From: JAGOMW01 sp964644075
GTDB taxonomy: Bacteria > Patescibacteriota > Gracilibacteria > BD1-5 > UBA2023
Direction: 5' to 3'
Assembly: GCA_964644075.1 (NCBI GenBank)
Contig: CAZXUQ010000001.1
Span: 202,339 to 266,338 of the forward strand
Length of the DNA stretch: 64,000 bases
Below are positions 10,196 through 22,880 of this stretch, piece by piece (the first letter of the stretch is position 1; each line of letters starts with the position of its first letter). The position numbers and the translations under genes are program-made. The notes beneath the pieces were generated by a model. It saw only the letters and a program-made list of their open reading frames with translations. It ran no database searches and was not told the DNA's origin.

Positions 10196-11779
10196 ATGGA
10201 TAGTGTACAAACTCCTACATCAACACACAGTCAACCAGAAGGAAATACCCTCTCTGAGAGTATAGTAAAGATATCAGCCAATACTGCCCTCGATGGCTAT
10301 CGGCTCAAAAATTTTTATATCACCAATGCATTTCAGGGTTTTACCTGGATGCTTTTTCACTTTTCTGTGGTATTTTTCTTTACCTTCCAGTTACAAAATG
10401 TCTTTCTCGTCGGTATATTTCTCTGAGTAGCGAACTTTATAGCATTTCTCCTCGATATCCCTGTCGGTATCCTACAGCGCTACTACTCGACAAAAAAACT
10501 CTTTATTATCGGTGCTGTTTCACAGCTCATCGCAGTAGCCATATTTTTTAACTTTATCTATGGAGTGTTCCAGACGGTAGGAGATATCACCAAAATCGCG
10601 GCACCAGAAGGGTTCGAAAGTATGATAGGTTGGTTTTTTAGTGATGCATTGAACTGGATACTCATCCTCGTGGCATCGCTCTGCTATGGACTCACCAAGG
10701 AGATCAACGATATCTCGACATATGGGTACATCCTCTCACACGCGCACCCAAGTGAGTATGGAAAAATACTCGCGAGAAATAATATCACCTATGGCGCTGG
10801 ATCACTCTGAGGACTCATCATCTCTGGTTTTGTCCTATCGATCAATCCGACATTTGCTGTCATATTTCTCTCGGTAGTCATCGTCGGTTTTCTGATTTTT
10901 ACGATGCGTTTTTTTGATAATGCCAATGAAAGTATCGCACTCTCAGATATAACTGCATTTACCGTCGGGGTGACGAAAATCAATAAAGAAAATGTAAAAG
11001 AGTATCTCTCAGAAAAAATCAGTGCCGTCGACCTCGAGAAAATACTACAAACGACAAAATATATATTTCTCAAACCACGACAAAAAACAACGAACCCTCT
11101 CAAGTGGTGAGAACTCTTCGAAGAGACAAAACAATCAGCTCGCGTCATCAAATCAATCATGCTCCATATACCACCCTATATTGTGATATATTGGACCATG
11201 TCACTCGTACTCATATTTGGTTTTTGGGATACATTTGCTTCGACATTTCTCATCGACTTTCTCGCGAAAATCGGATCAGAGAAGACAGCATATCTCATAC
11301 TCGCTATCATAGCCATACCTGCTCTCGCACTCCAGGAAATCGCATCAAAAATAGCAGAAAAAATAGGAATTAAAACAGTGGCAATATTTTGACTTATACT
11401 CTCAGGGGTATCACTTGTCCTTATGTGATTTTTTTCCTACTGATATGATGGTGGACTCGATATACGAGGATATATCATACTCACACTCGCAGTGGTGAAT
11501 AGTGTAGGGTATGCCTGTGGTATGTCTCTCGGGCAAAATCAGTTTCTCGACTCATACAATACGATATTCGCAGAAAAGATGTGACTCAAAGAAATCGACT
11601 CCAATGCATCTGCTGGGCCTATGAAGATACTGCAAAACGCTGCCAATGTGGTAGGACTCGTGCTCTGAGGATTTTTTCTGGGTATATTCGGATATACATG
11701 ATTTTTTATACTCTTTGGCTTGCTTATCATATCGGTCGCATACTGGAGCTATAGAAAAAGAGCTCTCGTAAACATATAA
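10196..11779 (+). CDS. MFS-like multi-pass transporter
   Basis: 527 aa after reading TGA as Gly, mostly inside membrane helices where Gly is expected. After a cytoplasmic N-terminus of about 40 residues there are about 11-12 hydrophobic segments in two halves, separated by a polar central loop near residues 250-320 (TKINKENVKEYLSEKISAVD). This is the layout of the major facilitator superfamily. No substrate-specific motif is evident. The only -10-like box near the start is TATTTT, 6 nt before the ATG. It is convergent with, and immediately adjacent to, the PriA-like gene (stop codons touch). Confidence 0.72.
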
Positions 11780-12769
11780 CTATCTCCACTCCAGGGTGAC
11801 TGATCGGTTTCTCGTGATTTCCGTCTCGAGGGTATCGACGATAGTTTTTATCTCTTTTCCTTTGAGGATAATTTTAGCGGTCCACTCACCTCGCGATCGA
11901 TCCGTGATTTCTTTATCATAGGCAAAAAATACTCCCTCTGAGATCATCGGTGATAGTTTATTTACGATTTTATTTTCCATATCGATAACTTTATCCTTGT
12001 TCTCATCGTGGATACGTATGAGGGCAAATTCCGTATATGGAGGATAGTGAAATTCTTTTCGCTCCTCACTCATAGTTCTGAGGAAGTCTTTATAATTCCC
12101 ATCTGAAAGGAGAGAAAGGAGTGGATGATTTGGGGTGTATGTCTGGATAAGGAGGGGTTTTTCCGATTTTTTGAGATAGTCGACTGTATGGTAGAGTTCT
12201 TCCTCCATACGATAGTCTGGGAGGGTAAGATCCGACTCAAAAAGAAGGACAATAATATGGTCTATGTCCGCATGACTCAGGGCAATGTTGGCAAATGTAG
12301 TGAGGATAATCTCATGTTTGGCGACCTGGGTAAGGATATGAGATTTTTTATCAGTGGTGTCTGAATCGATACGGAGCAGTGAAAGCCTCGGAAAAAGACG
12401 CCTGAGAGTACGCTCAATCTCCTGTATGCCACTTCCGACAGGATCAAAATGCTGTCACCCACATGAGGGACAGTCGACAAAGAGAGGCATACGGTAGGAA
12501 CAATGGTGACAAACGAGTTGTTTGTGTGGACTCGTATGGTATGCCAGGGCAATATCACAGTGAGGACAGAGAGGAAAGTATCCACAGTCCTGACATATCC
12601 ACGCACGACCAAATCCACGACGATTATAGAGGATGAGTGCTTTTTGCTTGTTTTCCTCGAGTGAGCTGAGGAGAGTAGCGAGCTCATGCGATATAAGTGG
12701 ACCATGGAGAAAAGTCGTCCCAAGTGGGACGACTGTAAGGCTCGTTCATGAAGGGTTAGCCGAGTTCAT
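11780..12769 (-). CDS. PriA-like protein, C-terminal half only, degenerate helicase
   Basis: 329 aa, against about 730 for a normal PriA (primosomal protein N'). Present: the RRGF segment leading into the zinc-binding region with CQDCGYFPLCPHC, CHHCSYR and CPSCGG (eight Cys), then the segment around GSGIQEIERTLRRLFP and RIDSDTT, and the C-terminal domain with LIQTYTPNHPLL, HYPPYTEFA and TLEWR. Absent: the DNA-binding N-terminus, the Walker A/B helicase lobe, and recognisable motif V (normally TQMxAKGHDF, here TTFANIALSHAD) and motif VI (QVAGRAGR). The start ATG overlaps the end of nrdR by 14 nt. ATP-driven unwinding looks impossible; a structural replisome or zinc-binding role is inference. 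Confidence 0.82.
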
Positions 12770-13202
12770 CTTCGATAAATTTTACAAATCCTTTGACACT
12801 TTCATGGTTATGGTAAATAGAAGCATATCGGAGAAATGCAACCTCATCAAGATCTCGAAGTTTTCGCAGAATATCTCGACCGATACGTTTCGAGGTAATT
12901 CCCTGTTTATTTTGTGCCCATTCATTTTCGAGAGCATTGACGATATCTTCGAGTTTCTCTGGATTGAAGGAACGCTTCGTAAGAGCCTTCATCATAGAGT
13001 TCATGACCTTGGTTCGGTCATATGGCTCACTCTCTCAGGATGACTTCGTCACCATAAACGAGACAAACTCAAGTCGCTCGAAACTCGTAAAACGAGCTCC
13101 GCACTTCTCACACTCTCGGCGACGACGGATCGCTTTACCATCTTCAGTACTACGAGAGTCGATTACTTTCGTATCGAGGTTTTTACATTTTGGACATTTC
13201 AT
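12756..13202 (-). CDS. nrdR: Transcriptional repressor NrdR
   Basis: 148 aa, the usual size. An N-terminal zinc ribbon (MKCPKC and CEKCG) is followed by RRRREC and an ATP-cone domain (YDRTKVMNSMMKALTKR). NrdR senses ATP/dATP and represses ribonucleotide reductase genes by binding NrdR boxes; no nrd gene lies in the window. TACTTT ends 6 nt before the ATG, consistent with a leaderless mRNA. Its 3' end overlaps the PriA-like gene, so they are translationally coupled. Confidence 0.95.
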
Positions 13203-13220
13203 AGGAAAAAAGTAAGGAAA

Positions 13221-16200
13221 TTATGGTTTTACAGAAACTTTTTGGTACTGAGTATAGCTATGAAGTTCTGGCTGGTACATGAAGTATGCAGTTGCTGGGG
13301 GAAGTATATACGTACCGACAGACTCTGGACGGAAATAGTATGTATATATACGTTTATCTCCATATCCATAGGACATCGTCGCGAGGATACGATCATCACG
13401 AGCCTCGGTATAGTCCCACCACCACATATCTCCTCCCTCTTTCTCGAGTTGACTCTCTGTCTGGAAGATACCACGTATCGGTCTCCATCCTCCTGGGAGA
13501 AAATCTTCGACAGAAAGGTGTGTCCATGAGAGATTTTGACGACTTGGGATATTGACTGTGAGAGTTGCCCGATAGAGTTTTCATTTCTGGAAGGTACCAT
13601 CTGTTACTTCTTTGTGATAGAGATACTCACCCGTTTCATCGACTCATCGGGACTCATCGATCTCCTCGAAACTCCGAGTGATATCGATGCCACCTGTCGT
13701 ATAGGCAGGGAGTTTGGTGATGTCTTTTGGAGTATCGAAAGTCATAGTCGTCACATAAAGTGGCGTACCCGCAGTATCCCGCTTGAGTGTGATACTGTTT
13801 CCTGATTTTTCTCGACTCGTTGTGATACGATTAAATGGTTTTGAGGAAGAAAGAGAAAGGTCAGAGATGAGCTTATCAGAGCGGTATGCGATAGAAAGAG
13901 GTGTAGTGAGTTTTGCTGTCGTGCTTGCCTCCTTCGCGAGAGCGAGAAATATCTGTATCTTTTCCTGAGTAGACACATAATACGAGGTTAGATCGATCGA
14001 ACGAACGAGTGGATCGAGGAGAGCAAGTGCTTTGGTTTGATTTCCTGTATCAAATAAGAAGCGAATATAGAGAGCCCTATCAGCACTATAGGACCAATAC
14101 ATGTATGAATCACTGGTTTTACTCATCATCTCACTGAGGTTTTTCTCGATCTGTGGAGTGAGTCGTCCAAGCTCATACGCTGCATAGGCATATGCCAGGT
14201 ATCCATGCGAAGAGAGGCGATTTGGGTCAATGCGTTTCCACCACTCATGTGCCTGTTCATTTTTGGTGCTCGCGAGAGTCCATGTTGCCTCTGCATAGGT
14301 ATTTGGATCATTGGCATAGGTAGACTCGTTGGCAATGATATAGCTCGTACCAGCATCGAGTGTCGCCTGTGGGACAGTGACTCCGAGTTCACGAAATGCG
14401 AGGAGTGATCGGATCACATAGGGAGTAATAGCTATATTTGCATCCGTATCGGTTTCCCAGTACTTCCATCCACCACTATAGTGCTGCATGCGCAGTATTT
14501 TGGCAACTCATTTTTCTGTATTTTCCTCTGCCTGGGCTCGGTCGATGAGGGCGCCGATATTTTCAGAGAGGGAGATAGCGATAGCATTCGGGAGGGTTGA
14601 CGAGATCGTCTGTTCGATACATCCGTATGGATACTGGATGAGAGAACGGATCGCATCCTGCATCTGTGTAGCGTAGGAAGCTGCGACACTGACGTCAACC
14701 GTCGAGAGAGTGGGACTCGTATCACTTGAGAGCGCTCTGAGTGGTATCGTGAGAGTTGATCCTGTCCAGAGTATGAGAGAGCGCGTTGTTTTTCCGAGTA
14801 TCGGGAGTGGGGCAATAGTAAGAGTATTGGTAATACTATCGAGGACTTTCCCATTTTCTCTGAGTTCGAGCGTATAGGGAACACTTCCCTTCCAACTCTC
14901 AGGAACTGTGATACTCATCTCTGTACTCTTCGCACTCTCTATATCGAGAGAGAGTGATTTCTCCTGGGTAGTTATATCTGCACCACTTCCGATACGCAGA
15001 CTCAGTATTGCTGGAGTGATACGTTTTGTGCTATTGAACGCACTCGTCGAGAGAGTAAAGGTATCACTCGGACGTACAATCATAGGGAGATGAGCCTCGA
15101 GTACATAGTCTTTCCTCACAGAGATGGTTTTTTCTGCGACACCAAACTTCGAGTCACGAGTATTGGAGATGGCGATGATACGATAGTCTGTGATATTATC
15201 TGGGAGAGGAAAACTCATCTTTGCCTTTCCAGAAATATCTGTACGTACACTCGGATTATAGTAGGCAGTATTTTTGAAAAGTGTACGTGATGCGATCTCG
15301 AGACCTCATCATCCTTTGTCTCCACTTCCTCCATTGGCTCATTTTCGTGAGAGAAACCTGTTTCGCTCGATACCGATGAGAGAAAGAGAAGTTTTGACAG
15401 TAAATGGGAATTTCTGATAAAATTTTGGGATGATATCGAGATCGATATTTCCAAGGAGACGTATGAGGCTCTCATCGACGACCATAACAGCGACTTCTCA
15501 CTGGAGTGGGTTACCAGAGGTGTCCGAGAGGGTCATATCGAGATCGACATTTTCTCGGTTCTTATAGGTTGTTTTATTTGGGCTGAGGGTGAGGAGAGAT
15601 TTCTTTCCTGCGATATCGACGATGATCTCACCATATCAGACTGCGTAGGTCTTGGAGAGTTTTGTTCCTGGTGGAGCAAATGCTACGACACCAATATAGA
15701 CATTTGGTGCTACGCTATCATCGACTGGGATACTTCGTGTGAGTGTATTTCCAGAGAGGGTCACATACTCACGTTCGAGGACTCATCATTTTTCCTTCGT
15801 GATGAGGAGATGTGCACCAGTAAATGGTACCTGGATGAGTACTTTCGCAGTTTCTCACATCTTATAGATAGTACGCTCTGGTATGACTCTGAGTGCCCCA
15901 TCAGAGAGTGACGTCATCGCTCACTCGATATAAAATACGGACTCTGATATGCTTTCTCTCGGAGGCTCAGCACCCAGTGTACGAGGAGATACTTGGAAGT
16001 GATACTCTCATGGAGAGGCAGTAGGGATACGGTAGGAAAAATCTTTTTCCCCGATACTTCCACTCGCTACAATAGTATCGACTGGAGTTGTCACTTTTGT
16101 ACTCCCTGCTCGGATATCATCAACCCATGTCTCCGTATAGGTACGGTGTGTGATCGTATATTCATATTTTCACGCAAGACTTTTTTCCCATTTTCCATAC

Positions 16201-19133
16201 GTCGGAGCAAATTCTCCTACAAGAGTCTCTCATGCAGAAAGGATTTTCTTTTTTGGAGTGAAGAGGAGTGGATTATTTGGAGCGAATGCTTTGTAGTCGG
16301 AAGGGAGTTTGATAACGATACTTCATGGAGTCGTGACCGTCTCTCAGGAGAGAGGATCTTTCAGAGTGATTTCTACAGTATATTTGTAGTCGCTGTAAAA
16401 TGAACTATATGACATCGGTATGCGAAATATACCATAACCATCTGACTGGATAGCTCCTGTTCCCTCGGTAAAAAACTCGATCGGTGGCTCATAGTAACAT
16501 CACCAGAAACAATCTCCCCAGTAGTCATCTGCATAATACTCACTCCTATAGACACGGTAGGTAAATGGCATATTTTTCATCTCGGCACCGTTATAGTATT
16601 TTGCCTTTACTATGCCCTCGATAGTAAAGTTACCAGTATAGACATCACTATACCATGGAGAGTATGGATCTGTATTTTCTGATTTTCTCAAGTTTCTGAG
16701 AGAGTCACCATCCATATCTGGACTCTTGAGATCGACTGTCGCAGTAAATGTAGGATTTTTGAATACTTCTACTTGGAAGTTTGTCCATCCATTTTCTACA
16801 TACTCTGTCGTACTCGTACTCATGATATTTACACTATAGCTACCGAGTGAGGCATCTTTTGGGAGATCGTACTCAGTAGATATAGTACCAAACTCATTTG
16901 GTTTGACAGTGGTGCGTCGGATTTCTCTCCCTGTGGGATCAGTGATCACGAGAGCAAATGTACCTTCTTTTGGGATTTCGAGAGATTTTCCATTTTTTCT
17001 GACGATCGCATGGAGGTATACCTTTTCTCCAGGGAGATAGAGTCGTCTATCCGTGTGAAAATAGGCAGTATAGAGTGACCTTGATGCATATGAATAGTCA
17101 GAATCTTTGATGCCGAAGTTGTACCCAGTAATACCATCGTTCCAAGTACTCACCACATAACCATAGTGAGCAGGAGAACGAGTCTCCACCATAAAACTAT
17201 CATACCGTCACTCATACTCCCACCAATTTTCAAACGATAAACCATATGGAGTGGAGTCATATCCTGAGGCATCCTTTAGGCTATCGAGTTTTACCTCGAG
17301 AAATCCATCCTTCCCACTCCGACCGAGGGCAACTCCCGGAGCAAATGCCTGAGTCGCGAGAGGCATATAGGATCGAGTCGAAATTCAGAGTGATGAGTCC
17401 CAGTTTTCAGTATAGGCACGACTCACATTTCTTTTTACGATGACATCCTGATCTGGAAGTGGTTCTCATGTCGCTATATCTGTGGCGAGGACCATAATCT
17501 TTCCACTTGCATCGACTTTGAGAGTGATATTGGTATCGATGATCGAGAAAATGACAGGACGAAAAAATCGAGAAGCATCAAGCATATCTTTCTCATTTGC
17601 AAGAGTCATCACATAGAGACCATTTTCGAGAGTACGCGATGGTGCGAAGTCCTCAGCAACGAAAGGTGAAACATATCCATCACGCGCGATAACAAGGTCT
17701 TTTTTCTTACAGAGACTTGGATCCTTACGAGTGCGAGCCATGATATCAAATACTGCACTATTTTTCTCGAGTTCACGCATAGTGAGCATACGTTCGATCT
17801 GTGAGTAAGACTCGAGATCAACACGACAGAGTTCAAGTGAGTAACTAGAAAGTGGTGTATGAAGAGAATAGAGTTTTACGGGAATACTCTCTCACTTTTT
17901 GAAAATCGTACGGTTCTCAGAAACCTTGAGAGAGAGAAATGGTGAACTTTTTGCTATGACTTCGTGCGTAATGGATGCTTTCCTTCCATAGATATCTGAT
18001 ATATCACGAAGGCTAAAGGTATATTTTTCACCTTCTTTGAGTGGGAGCGTCACGATAGCTCGGTCAGGAGTGAGGATGAGGTCGGCAGGAGTGAGAGGGA
18101 GCGATGGTGATATATCGAGATGCTTCAGAAAGTCGATTTTTGCTTCACTCCGATGATCGATGTACTCCTTGCTATAGAGAGCTCCAGAGTCAGTATAAAT
18201 CGGCTGAGAAAAACGGAACTCTACTTGGCTTTTCATATCATACTCAGGAGAGAGTGTATCGAGCGTCGTCCCTGTGAGAGTAAAATCCTCGAGAGAGCGA
18301 TCTTCGACAACTCTATAACGACCATGAACTCATGCTATGATACATACTCGTCTCTCTGATCCATCGAATGGAAGGTGTACAGTCATGGTATATATCTGAC
18401 CATTTTTTGTCAGCGGGAGGACAGTCGATGGGTGGATTTCTTTAAAAATCCACTTTGGTAGTCATGGTTCCTTTTCAAAAGGATTAAGTTCTCCAGAAAT
18501 CTCACCACTTACAAGAGTGGGTGCTACTTTGGTTGGTGTATGCTGTGGAATTTCCATATTTGTCCCCCAATCCCGAACATTACAGCTTGCTGTTGGATCA
18601 TAGTGGGCGTAGTAGCGTACATCCTCGGAAGTATAGTCTCAGAGACCATAGACACTGACGGTATAGTTTTGGTCACGGGGGATGCCTGCCTCATATACAG
18701 AGAGATCGCTCGGGATATCACTCGGCGTGAGGACGATATCTTTCGGAAGTCGGTATTTTGTTGTTTTTTCTTTATTGTATATATCTGCACTGATACGGAT
18801 TTCTTTAGAACCTTTTGTGATAGATGAGGACATTACATTGAGATATCCTCCATTCACATTGATAGCATACTCTCCAGATACAGTCTCTTTTCTCTCACCT
18901 CAGATGAGGAGAGATTTCTCGAGAGCCTTGGTATCGAGGAGAGGATTTTCTGTCTCACCGATCTCGAGTGATGGTGGAGATATGAGTGCTTCGAGAGAGA
19001 GTCAATCCTGGTGTTCAGTCCCACGAAATGGAAATGTAAGAGTCTCACTCGTGAGTATATAGGCATAGTAACCGAGCGCTGAAACTCAGAGGATAGCGAG
19101 GAGAGCGATAAAAATCCGTGTGAGAAATTTCAT
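13221..19133 (-). CDS. Alpha-2-macroglobulin family protein with thioester motif
   Basis: 1970 aa, continuous once TGA is Gly. It starts with a short basic N-terminus and a single hydrophobic anchor (about residues 7-28, RIFIALLAILGVSALGYYAY), with no lipobox Cys. A long series of beta-sandwich MG-like domains follows, then the macroglobulin core (for example LYLPGEKVYLHAIVRK and PVDDSVAPNVYIGVVAFAPP). The thioester-domain motif PYGCIEQT near residue 1502 matches the GCxEQ that forms the reactive Cys-Gln thioester, within an alpha-toroid region (GGWKYWETDTDANIAITPYV). Bacterial A2M proteins trap attacking proteases in the envelope. The promoter is TTGCAA - 16 nt - TATAAT with a 22-nt leader. 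The usual partner gene pbpC is not adjacent. Confidence 0.93.
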
Positions 19134-19155
19134 AGAAAAAAGTAAAGATGTGCTC

Positions 19156-19183
19156 ATTATAGTATTCACTTCAGTCTTTGCAA
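19156..19183 (-). promoter_or_regulatory. Macroglobulin gene promoter
   Basis: Minus strand: TTGCAA (19178-19183), 16 nt, TATAAT (19156-19161), then 22 nt to the ATG. Confidence 0.65.
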
Positions 19184-19236
19184 CACAAAATATAGTGTTT
19201 TGTAGACAAAATTGGTACAGGGTTTTGCTTTTTCTC

Positions 19237-19264
19237 TTGCGAAAAGTATGGATTTTACTATAGT
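19237..19264 (+). promoter_or_regulatory. mutY promoter, leaderless
   Basis: TTGCGA (19237-19242), 16 nt, TATAGT (19259-19264), 6 nt, ATG at 19271. Confidence 0.7.
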
Positions 19265-19270
19265 TTCTCT

Positions 19271-20350
19271 ATGAAATTATGATTTTCACCATTCCCATGG
19301 TCAGACCTCCTCAGATGGTATGAGAAGGCGTGAAGACACGACCTCGAGTGGCGAGACTACAGTATGGACGAAAAAGTGAGATCCTACCGTGTCTGGCTCT
19401 CAGAAATCTGCCTCCAACAGACACAGGTCGAACGTGTACGAGGATATTTCACTCGTATCCTCCAGGCATATCCCACGGTCGATGATCTCGCGAAGGCGAG
19501 TTATGAGGAGTTCTATCTCTACTATCAATGACTCGGCTACTACTCTCGTGCTCGCAACATGCTCCGTACCGCCGATATCGTCTCGCGAGAGTACTGATGA
19601 GAGTTCCCTACAGATATATCGCTCCTTGAGAAACTCCCAGGGGTATGATTATATACTGCTCGTGCAGTTATGGCATTTGCTTTTGGTGAACCATATCTCG
19701 CCTGGGATACCAACCTCGAAAAAGTATTTGCCCGCTACTATAATGGTGATAAAAATATCAAGCTCACTGAAGAAGAAAAAACAAAGATAGAGGAAGATTT
19801 TAGGAATTTTATATCGTGAAGTGATGCTGTGCGTTCTATCAATAACGCCCTGATGGACTTCGCGGCGACCGTCGATCTGAAAAATCCAAGCAATATCGAC
19901 TGGGAAAACTACCCGATCAAGAATGGAAAATGGTACGAGACACGCTGATCGCTCGAAGTAGTCGAAACAAAGAAATCTGAAACCTTCCCTGTCCCAGATG
20001 CAAGTATCGTCGTGATACTTCATCGGGATCACAGAATATACTATTCACCACGAGAGTCGACTATCGATATGAAAACATGGAGCGATATATCTGAGAAAGT
20101 GCATATATCGAAACTCTCAGATGAATATAGACCATTTCTCCTCTCACCTGCACTCCAGCGAGACACGAGGAAATATGTACAGGAGTATTTCCGAGATACC
20201 TACAGTCTCGAGCTCTCTGTACGACCAGTGCACAAAAAATGGCTCTCCGAAGATGGAAAGCCATATATCGCGGTCAATGCGCAGGTGCAAGCATGAAGTC
20301 ATGCGTTTGATGAATATACAAAATCTAAATCTAAGAGCGTACTAGTCTAG
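19271..20350 (+). CDS. mutY: A/G-specific adenine glycosylase MutY, no Fe-S cluster
   Basis: 359 aa. It removes adenine mispaired with 8-oxoG. Core motifs: catalytic Glu in VWLSEICLQQTQV, QGLGYYSRARN, the helix-hairpin-helix EKLPGVGLYTARAV (second motif Gly is TGA) and the catalytic Asp in AWDTNLEKVF. The four cysteines of the C-X6-C-X2-C-X5-C iron-sulfur loop are absent: after ALMDFAATVD the chain goes straight to the C-terminal domain. That C-terminal part (about residues 235-345) has the NUDIX-like layout that recognises 8-oxoG. MutY proteins lacking the cluster are known in some bacteria. The 3' end overlaps the convergent EVE gene by 20 nt. Confidence 0.9.
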
Positions 20351-20789
20351 CTATGATAGCATACTCTTCTTCTGTCACTGGTGTTATAGAAAGACGATTT
20401 CCCTTCTGAAGTATCTTCATCCCCTCAAGTCATGGGGTGGAGCGGAGCTCTGTTATGGATATAATACGAGGAAATTTTTCGATATATTCCACATCGACAC
20501 ACTGCCATATCGGCTTCTCACGTGTAGACTTCGAATCATAGTACTTCCCTCATGAGACAAACTGCGTCTCATCAGCATGGGGAGTAGAGCATACTCTCGC
20601 GATCCCTGCGATGCCAACCTCGGCACACGATGAGTGATAGAAGAGTACTCTATCTCCGACTTGCATGAGGTCTCGCATATAGTTACGAGCAAGATAGTTA
20701 CGCACTCCATACCAGCTCGATGATCCATCTCGTACGAGATCATCTATCGAGTATTCGGATGGTTCAGATTTCATGAGCCAGGTGGACAT
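20331..20789 (-). CDS. EVE domain protein (thymocyte nuclear protein 1-like)
   Basis: 152 aa, almost entirely one EVE domain, a PUA-like fold that binds modified bases in DNA or RNA. Family features: N-terminal WLMKSEPSEYSIDDL, WYGVRNYLARNYMRD, GDRVLFYHSS and VGIAGIARV. The start ATG is the first Met before the standard WLMKSEP opening. Convergent 20-nt overlap with mutY. Bacterial EVE proteins often accompany RNA modification or defence genes; nothing of the kind is adjacent here. Confidence 0.92.
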
Positions 20790-20816
20790 AGGGAAATATA
20801 CGTTGATGATTTCATT

Positions 20817-22787
20817 TTACATCCCCACCTTGGCTGGTACTCCCTTCACTCACTCAAAGAATGCATCAAACTCATCCTGAAGCATCTCTTCACGCTCGAG
20901 AAGAGCATTTGCAAGTTTCTCGTGGAGGTCCTGGTGTGTCGTGATAATCTTGCGAGCGAGAGCATAGGCATCGAGAAGGAGTTTACGAACCTTGGAGTCG
21001 ATGAGATCCTGCGTCTTATCAGAGATGACTTTCGCGTTCGTCTGACCACCGAGATAGTTCCCCTCACTCATATCAGGGGCGAGGTTCTCAGGACCAATCT
21101 CACTATCAAATCCAAACCGCATCACCATAGCACGGGCGATCTCTGTAGCTCGCTCTATGTCAGATGAAGCTCCTGTCGTGATATACTCAGGACCAAAGAA
21201 TACCTCCTCTGCCACACGACCACCATAGAGTGTCGCGAGCTCATCGAGGTATTTTGCCTTTGATGTGTAGGTACGATCTTTCTCTGGAAGGAACCACGTG
21301 ACTCCACCCGCTCCACCGCGTGGGAGGATCGAGATCTTGTGTACTGGATCAGTATGCGCGAGCATTTTTCCGACGATCGCATGTCCGATTTCGTGGATTG
21401 CTGTGAGTTTTTTCTCATGCTCTGTCATCTTGAGAGATTTTTTCTCATTTCCCATGACGACTTTTTCCACAGATTTCTGTATCATCTCCATAGAGATGGT
21501 TTTGGAATTGTTTTTTCAGGCGAGTATTGCTGACTCATTGAGCAGATTTCCGAGCTCAGCACCTGAGAACCCTACCGTGATAGAGGCAATTTTATCCCAG
21601 TTTACTCATGGAGCAAATGGTTTAGACTTCGCATGTACTGCGAGGATCTTTTTGCGATCTTCGAGAGTCGGGAGATTGATTGTGACACGACGGTCAAATC
21701 GTCCAGGTCGGAGGAGTGCCTTATCAAGGACATCAGCACGGTTAGTTGCTGCCATGATGATCACATTGGTTTCGTTATCAAATCCATCCATCTCAGTGAG
21801 GATCTGATTGAGTGTCTGCTCACGTTCATCGTGCCCACCACCGATACCAGGAGAACGTTTTTTCCCGATCGCATCGATCTCGTCGATAAATATAATACTT
21901 GGAGCTCGTTCACGAGCTTCCTTGAAGAGATCACGTACACGAGAAGCTCCTACTCAGACAAACATCTCGACGAACTCAGAACCAGAAATCGAGAAAAATG
22001 GAACATCACTCTCCCCTGCGACAGCACGAGCAAGGAGAGTCTTTCCTGTTCCTGGAGGTCACTGGAGGAGGATACCACGAGGGATTTTGGCTCCGAGATC
22101 TTTATACTTACTTGGGTTTTTGAGAAAATCAACCACCTCTACAAGATCTGCCTTTTCCTCCTCAGATCAGGCTACATCCTCAAATGTCACTTTTTCATCG
22201 AGCTCAGGATCGTATACTCGAGCTCGCGATCGGATAAATGCCATCGGTCCACCCATCCCGCCTCCACCCATACGGGTCATGAGGAAAAATAAAAGGATCA
22301 CAAAAAGCACTGTCCCGAGAAGTGAAGGAAGCAGGTCAGAAAGAATTTTTCCCCATCATTCATCTTTTATTGTCACTTTAGTGGGAATTTCTGGATTTCC
22401 GAGTCCGATATCTGTGATTTTTACGTTATCTGGGATGATCGTCGCATCGACTCATCTGACTTTCTTATTATTGACGATTTTTTCGACACCGTTTTTCTTT
22501 GCTTCGAGTGATGTTCCCTGTACCACGATCTCCTCATAGACTCATGAGTTATATCGTGCGATGATCTCATTGAGCCCGATTTTGGTATTTTTTTCGATAA
22601 TCTCCTCGCTCATATAGCCACGAAAAATCGGTACTATGATAGTAAGCGCAAGGATGAGAAGAACAGGGATAAGAAACGATCTCGGTGTGATTTCTATGAC
22701 TTTGATATTGGCATCTTTCGGAAGTTTTGGGATTTTTGGAAGTGGTTTTTTGGGTTTCTTTGGGTCTTTTATTTTCTGTGGTGACAT
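20817..22787 (-). CDS. ftsH: ATP-dependent zinc metalloprotease FtsH
   Basis: 656 aa. Membrane AAA+ protease that degrades misfolded and regulatory membrane proteins. Layout: a basic Pro-rich cytoplasmic leader (MSPQKIKDPKKPKKPLPKIP), TM1 about residues 37-57, an extracytoplasmic domain, TM2 about 140-160, the AAA domain with Walker A GPPGTGKT near residue 246, Walker B IIFIDEIDAIG, the SRH (NRADVLDKALLRPGRFDRR), and the peptidase domain with the zinc motif HEIGH near residue 465. The Lys/Pro-rich leader before TM1 is longer than in E. coli FtsH. All TGA-Gly positions fall on loop glycines. Confidence 0.97.
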
Positions 22788-22880
22788 GAAAAAATATATA
22801 TAAATAAAGCCTGGATATTATATAAAAAAGATCGAGAAATCCAAACCTTTCTCGAAATGATTTCTTGACGAAAAAGAGAC

